Assembly: GCA_000198515.1 (NCBI GenBank)
Contig: FP929140.1
Location: forward strand, 2,392,527 to 2,456,526
Source: a gamma proteobacterium HdN1
Lineage (GTDB): Bacteria > Pseudomonadota > Gammaproteobacteria > Pseudomonadales > Ketobacteraceae
Length of the DNA: 64,000 nucleotides
Direction: 5' to 3'
Positions within the stretch are counted from its first letter, which is position 1. Each line of letters opens with the position of its first letter. Shown here in pieces: positions 62,683-64,000 of the stretch. Under the pieces are notes generated by a model. The model saw only the letters and a program-made list of their open reading frames with translations, was not told where the DNA came from and did not search any database. The position numbers and the translations under genes were made by a program.

Positions 62683-64000
62683 TTAAGCGGTAGCGGTTTC
62701 GGCGGCTCCCACCGTATCCGGCATGCCGTAGCTTTCTGGGCGAATTTGCTTCACCGTTAGCCAAACCCCTTTTTCAGGCTCCGTCTGGCCGCCAATCATG
62801 CGTGAGCGCGGCATTTTGTTGCTGTGTTGGTATTCGGAAGTGAACTCAACGCGACGCGCAAATTCTGCGAATGCAATGCGAAGTTGCTGGCGTGCTTGGT
62901 TGAGACCCACGCAAGCACGGCGGCCACCACCGAAGGGCAGGAATTCGGAGGGCAAGTATTTTTTGCCTTCCATCCAGCGCTCTGGGCGATATTCCAGAAC
63001 GTCAGGGCCGAAAATTGCGGGATCGCGATGGGTGAGATAAATGCATGGCAGCACCGAAGAACCGGCTGGAATTAAGTGGCTGCCCAACTGGGTGTCTTGG
63101 CGCAACCAGCGAATAAAGCCAACCGCAGAAGGCGTTAGGCGCTGTGACTCGTTTAAGCATGCGGTAAGGTAGGGGAGTTCAGATACTTTTACTGGGTCGA
63201 ATTTCCCTTCGTTCTGGATGCTTTCGAGTACCTCGCGACGAATTTTATCGTTTACGTCTGGACGTTGCTGTAGCCAGATTGCGAACCAAGATGCAGTCGC
63301 CGCGCTGGTTTCATGGCCACCAATCAACAGGCCAATCGTTTCCGAAATTACGCGCTCTTCGCTCAGTAGATTTCCTTTGTCGTCTTTTGCGCGCGCAATT
63401 ACTGACAGGAGGTGCGTTTCGCTTTCGTCCATGCGGCGGCGAATATCACGAATGTCTTCGCGAATCATATCTGCGAGTTGGACTTTTAGATCAACGGCGC
63501 GCTTCCAAGGCAGGATTCCTTTCTTACCGTTGCCACCTTGATTTTTATCTGCGCGCGCCAGATATTTTTTGTTGAGCCACTGGCGGAAATTTTTCGCGCC
63601 GAAAATAGCCCCAAACGTGAACATCGTATCGCTGGTAGCTTCAAGCATCCAGTTGCCCATAAGATACTGGTAGCGATCTTTGCGCTCGCCGTGGCGCAGG
63701 TTAAATAAGGTATAGCAAATAACGTCTAGCGTAATGTCGCCGATCATGCGCGGAACGTTCAGCTTCTGGCCTACCTTCCACGAATTGATGTGCTCGGTAA
63801 CAATGTCGTGCATGGCGGGCGCACGAGCGCGCAGGCGCGTGGTATTAAATGCGGGGATTACGATTTTGCGTGAATCTTGGTGTTCTTTTTCATTCAAGAA
63901 CACCGTATTGTGCTCACCAAGATCCATCGGAAGCTGCACGAGCGATGCATCCACTTGCTCTTCTTGCAGCTTGAGAATGTCCTTGATCATATCTTGGTTG
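62683..64000 (-). CDS. Cytochrome P450 (5' end beyond window)
   Basis: The visible 439+ codons run open to the window edge; P450s usually have about 60-100 more N-terminal residues than are seen before MIKDILKLQ. The I-helix oxygen-activating motif is LIGGHETSAATAS, the K-helix ExxR is CLNESQRLTPSAVG, the meander is YRPERW, and the heme loop is FGGGRRACVGLNQARQ with the axial Cys. The heme loop and PERF-type motif resemble CYP110/CYP4-like enzymes rather than the CYP153 or CYP101 type. The substrate is unknown. With the reductase and ferredoxin it forms a class I three-component system. Confidence 0.94.
   Translation of the reverse strand, partial: NQDMIKDILKLQEEQVDASLVQLPMDLGEHNTVFLNEKEHQDSRKIVIPAFNTTRLRARAPAMHDIVTEHINSWKVGQKLNVPRMIGDITLDVICYTLFNLRHGERKDRYQYLMGNWMLEATSDTMFTFGAIFGAKNFRQWLNKKYLARADKNQGGNGKKGILPWKRAVDLKVQLADMIREDIRDIRRRMDESETHLLSVIARAKDDKGNLLSEERVISETIGLLIGGHETSAATASWFAIWLQQRPDVNDKIRREVLESIQNEGKFDPVKVSELPYLTACLNESQRLTPSAVGFIRWLRQDTQLGSHLIPAGSSVLPCIYLTHRDPAIFGPDVLEYRPERWMEGKKYLPSEFLPFGGGRRACVGLNQARQQLRIAFAEFARRVEFTSEYQHSNKMPRSRMIGGQTEPEKGVWLTVKQIRPESYGMPDTVGAAETATA

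Noticed and set aside
62683-64000. P450 as CYP153 alkane hydroxylase
   Set aside because: The heme loop and the surrounding helix sequence differ from the CYP153 pattern and look CYP110/CYP4-like.

Overview
The window looks like the chromosome of a Gammaproteobacterium of roughly 53% GC (my estimate, not a count). The block rsmD - two M16 peptidase genes - ftsY - ftsE - ftsX has the order known from Pseudomonas-type chromosomes. OxyR keeps both redox cysteines beside recG, and ArgA is the fused kinase-GNAT type. I cannot name the genus.

Layout. 180-7564 is housekeeping: a Tim44-like protein, a class III CoA transferase, the heat-shock sigma factor RpoH with a CIRCE-like operator, a giant DUF748/OmpA-like envelope protein and an NRDE protein. 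7652-27844 is a polymorphic-toxin island. Two divergent pairs (AAA-like/PD-(D/E)XK protein plus a very large Rhs/YD-repeat protein) are each followed by a probable immunity gene (ankyrin or Sel1 repeats). Two displaced toxin-tip/immunity modules, an IS66-family element with an exact 8-bp target duplication, and one more small immunity-like gene follow. Both Rhs genes begin with a CAGCCCA heptanucleotide tract: 11 units leave the first open, while 5 units put the second out of frame. This looks like a phase-variation switch. Both Rhs proteins also carry, inside the core, a DUF11 domain, a GlyGly-CTERM-like tail and a second signal-peptide-like segment.

27897-41478 returns to core genes: a FadL-type porin with two Tat-exported enzymes (PLP and FAD), a prohibitin-like protein, rsmD, the M16 pair, a ferritin-like diiron protein and ftsYEX. 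41590-49083 is an accessory island. It holds three integron-type gene cassettes with attC sites and no integrase (a CALIN), then 5' and 3' remnants of group II intron RNA that bracket an FRG-domain gene, a DUF262 gene and an Eco29kI-like restriction-modification pair, and finally a tnpB remnant. rpoH, which normally follows ftsX, is instead near the start of the window.

49189-60330 is mostly core: an SRPBCC protein, a Ser/Thr kinase with a repeat region, recG-oxyR, ogt, an AsmA-family protein, argA and an exported protein of unknown function. The right end (60478-64000) encodes a complete class I cytochrome P450 system: ferredoxin reductase, adrenodoxin-type [2Fe-2S] ferredoxin and a P450 cut by the window edge. 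I found no rRNA, tRNA or CRISPR array by eye.
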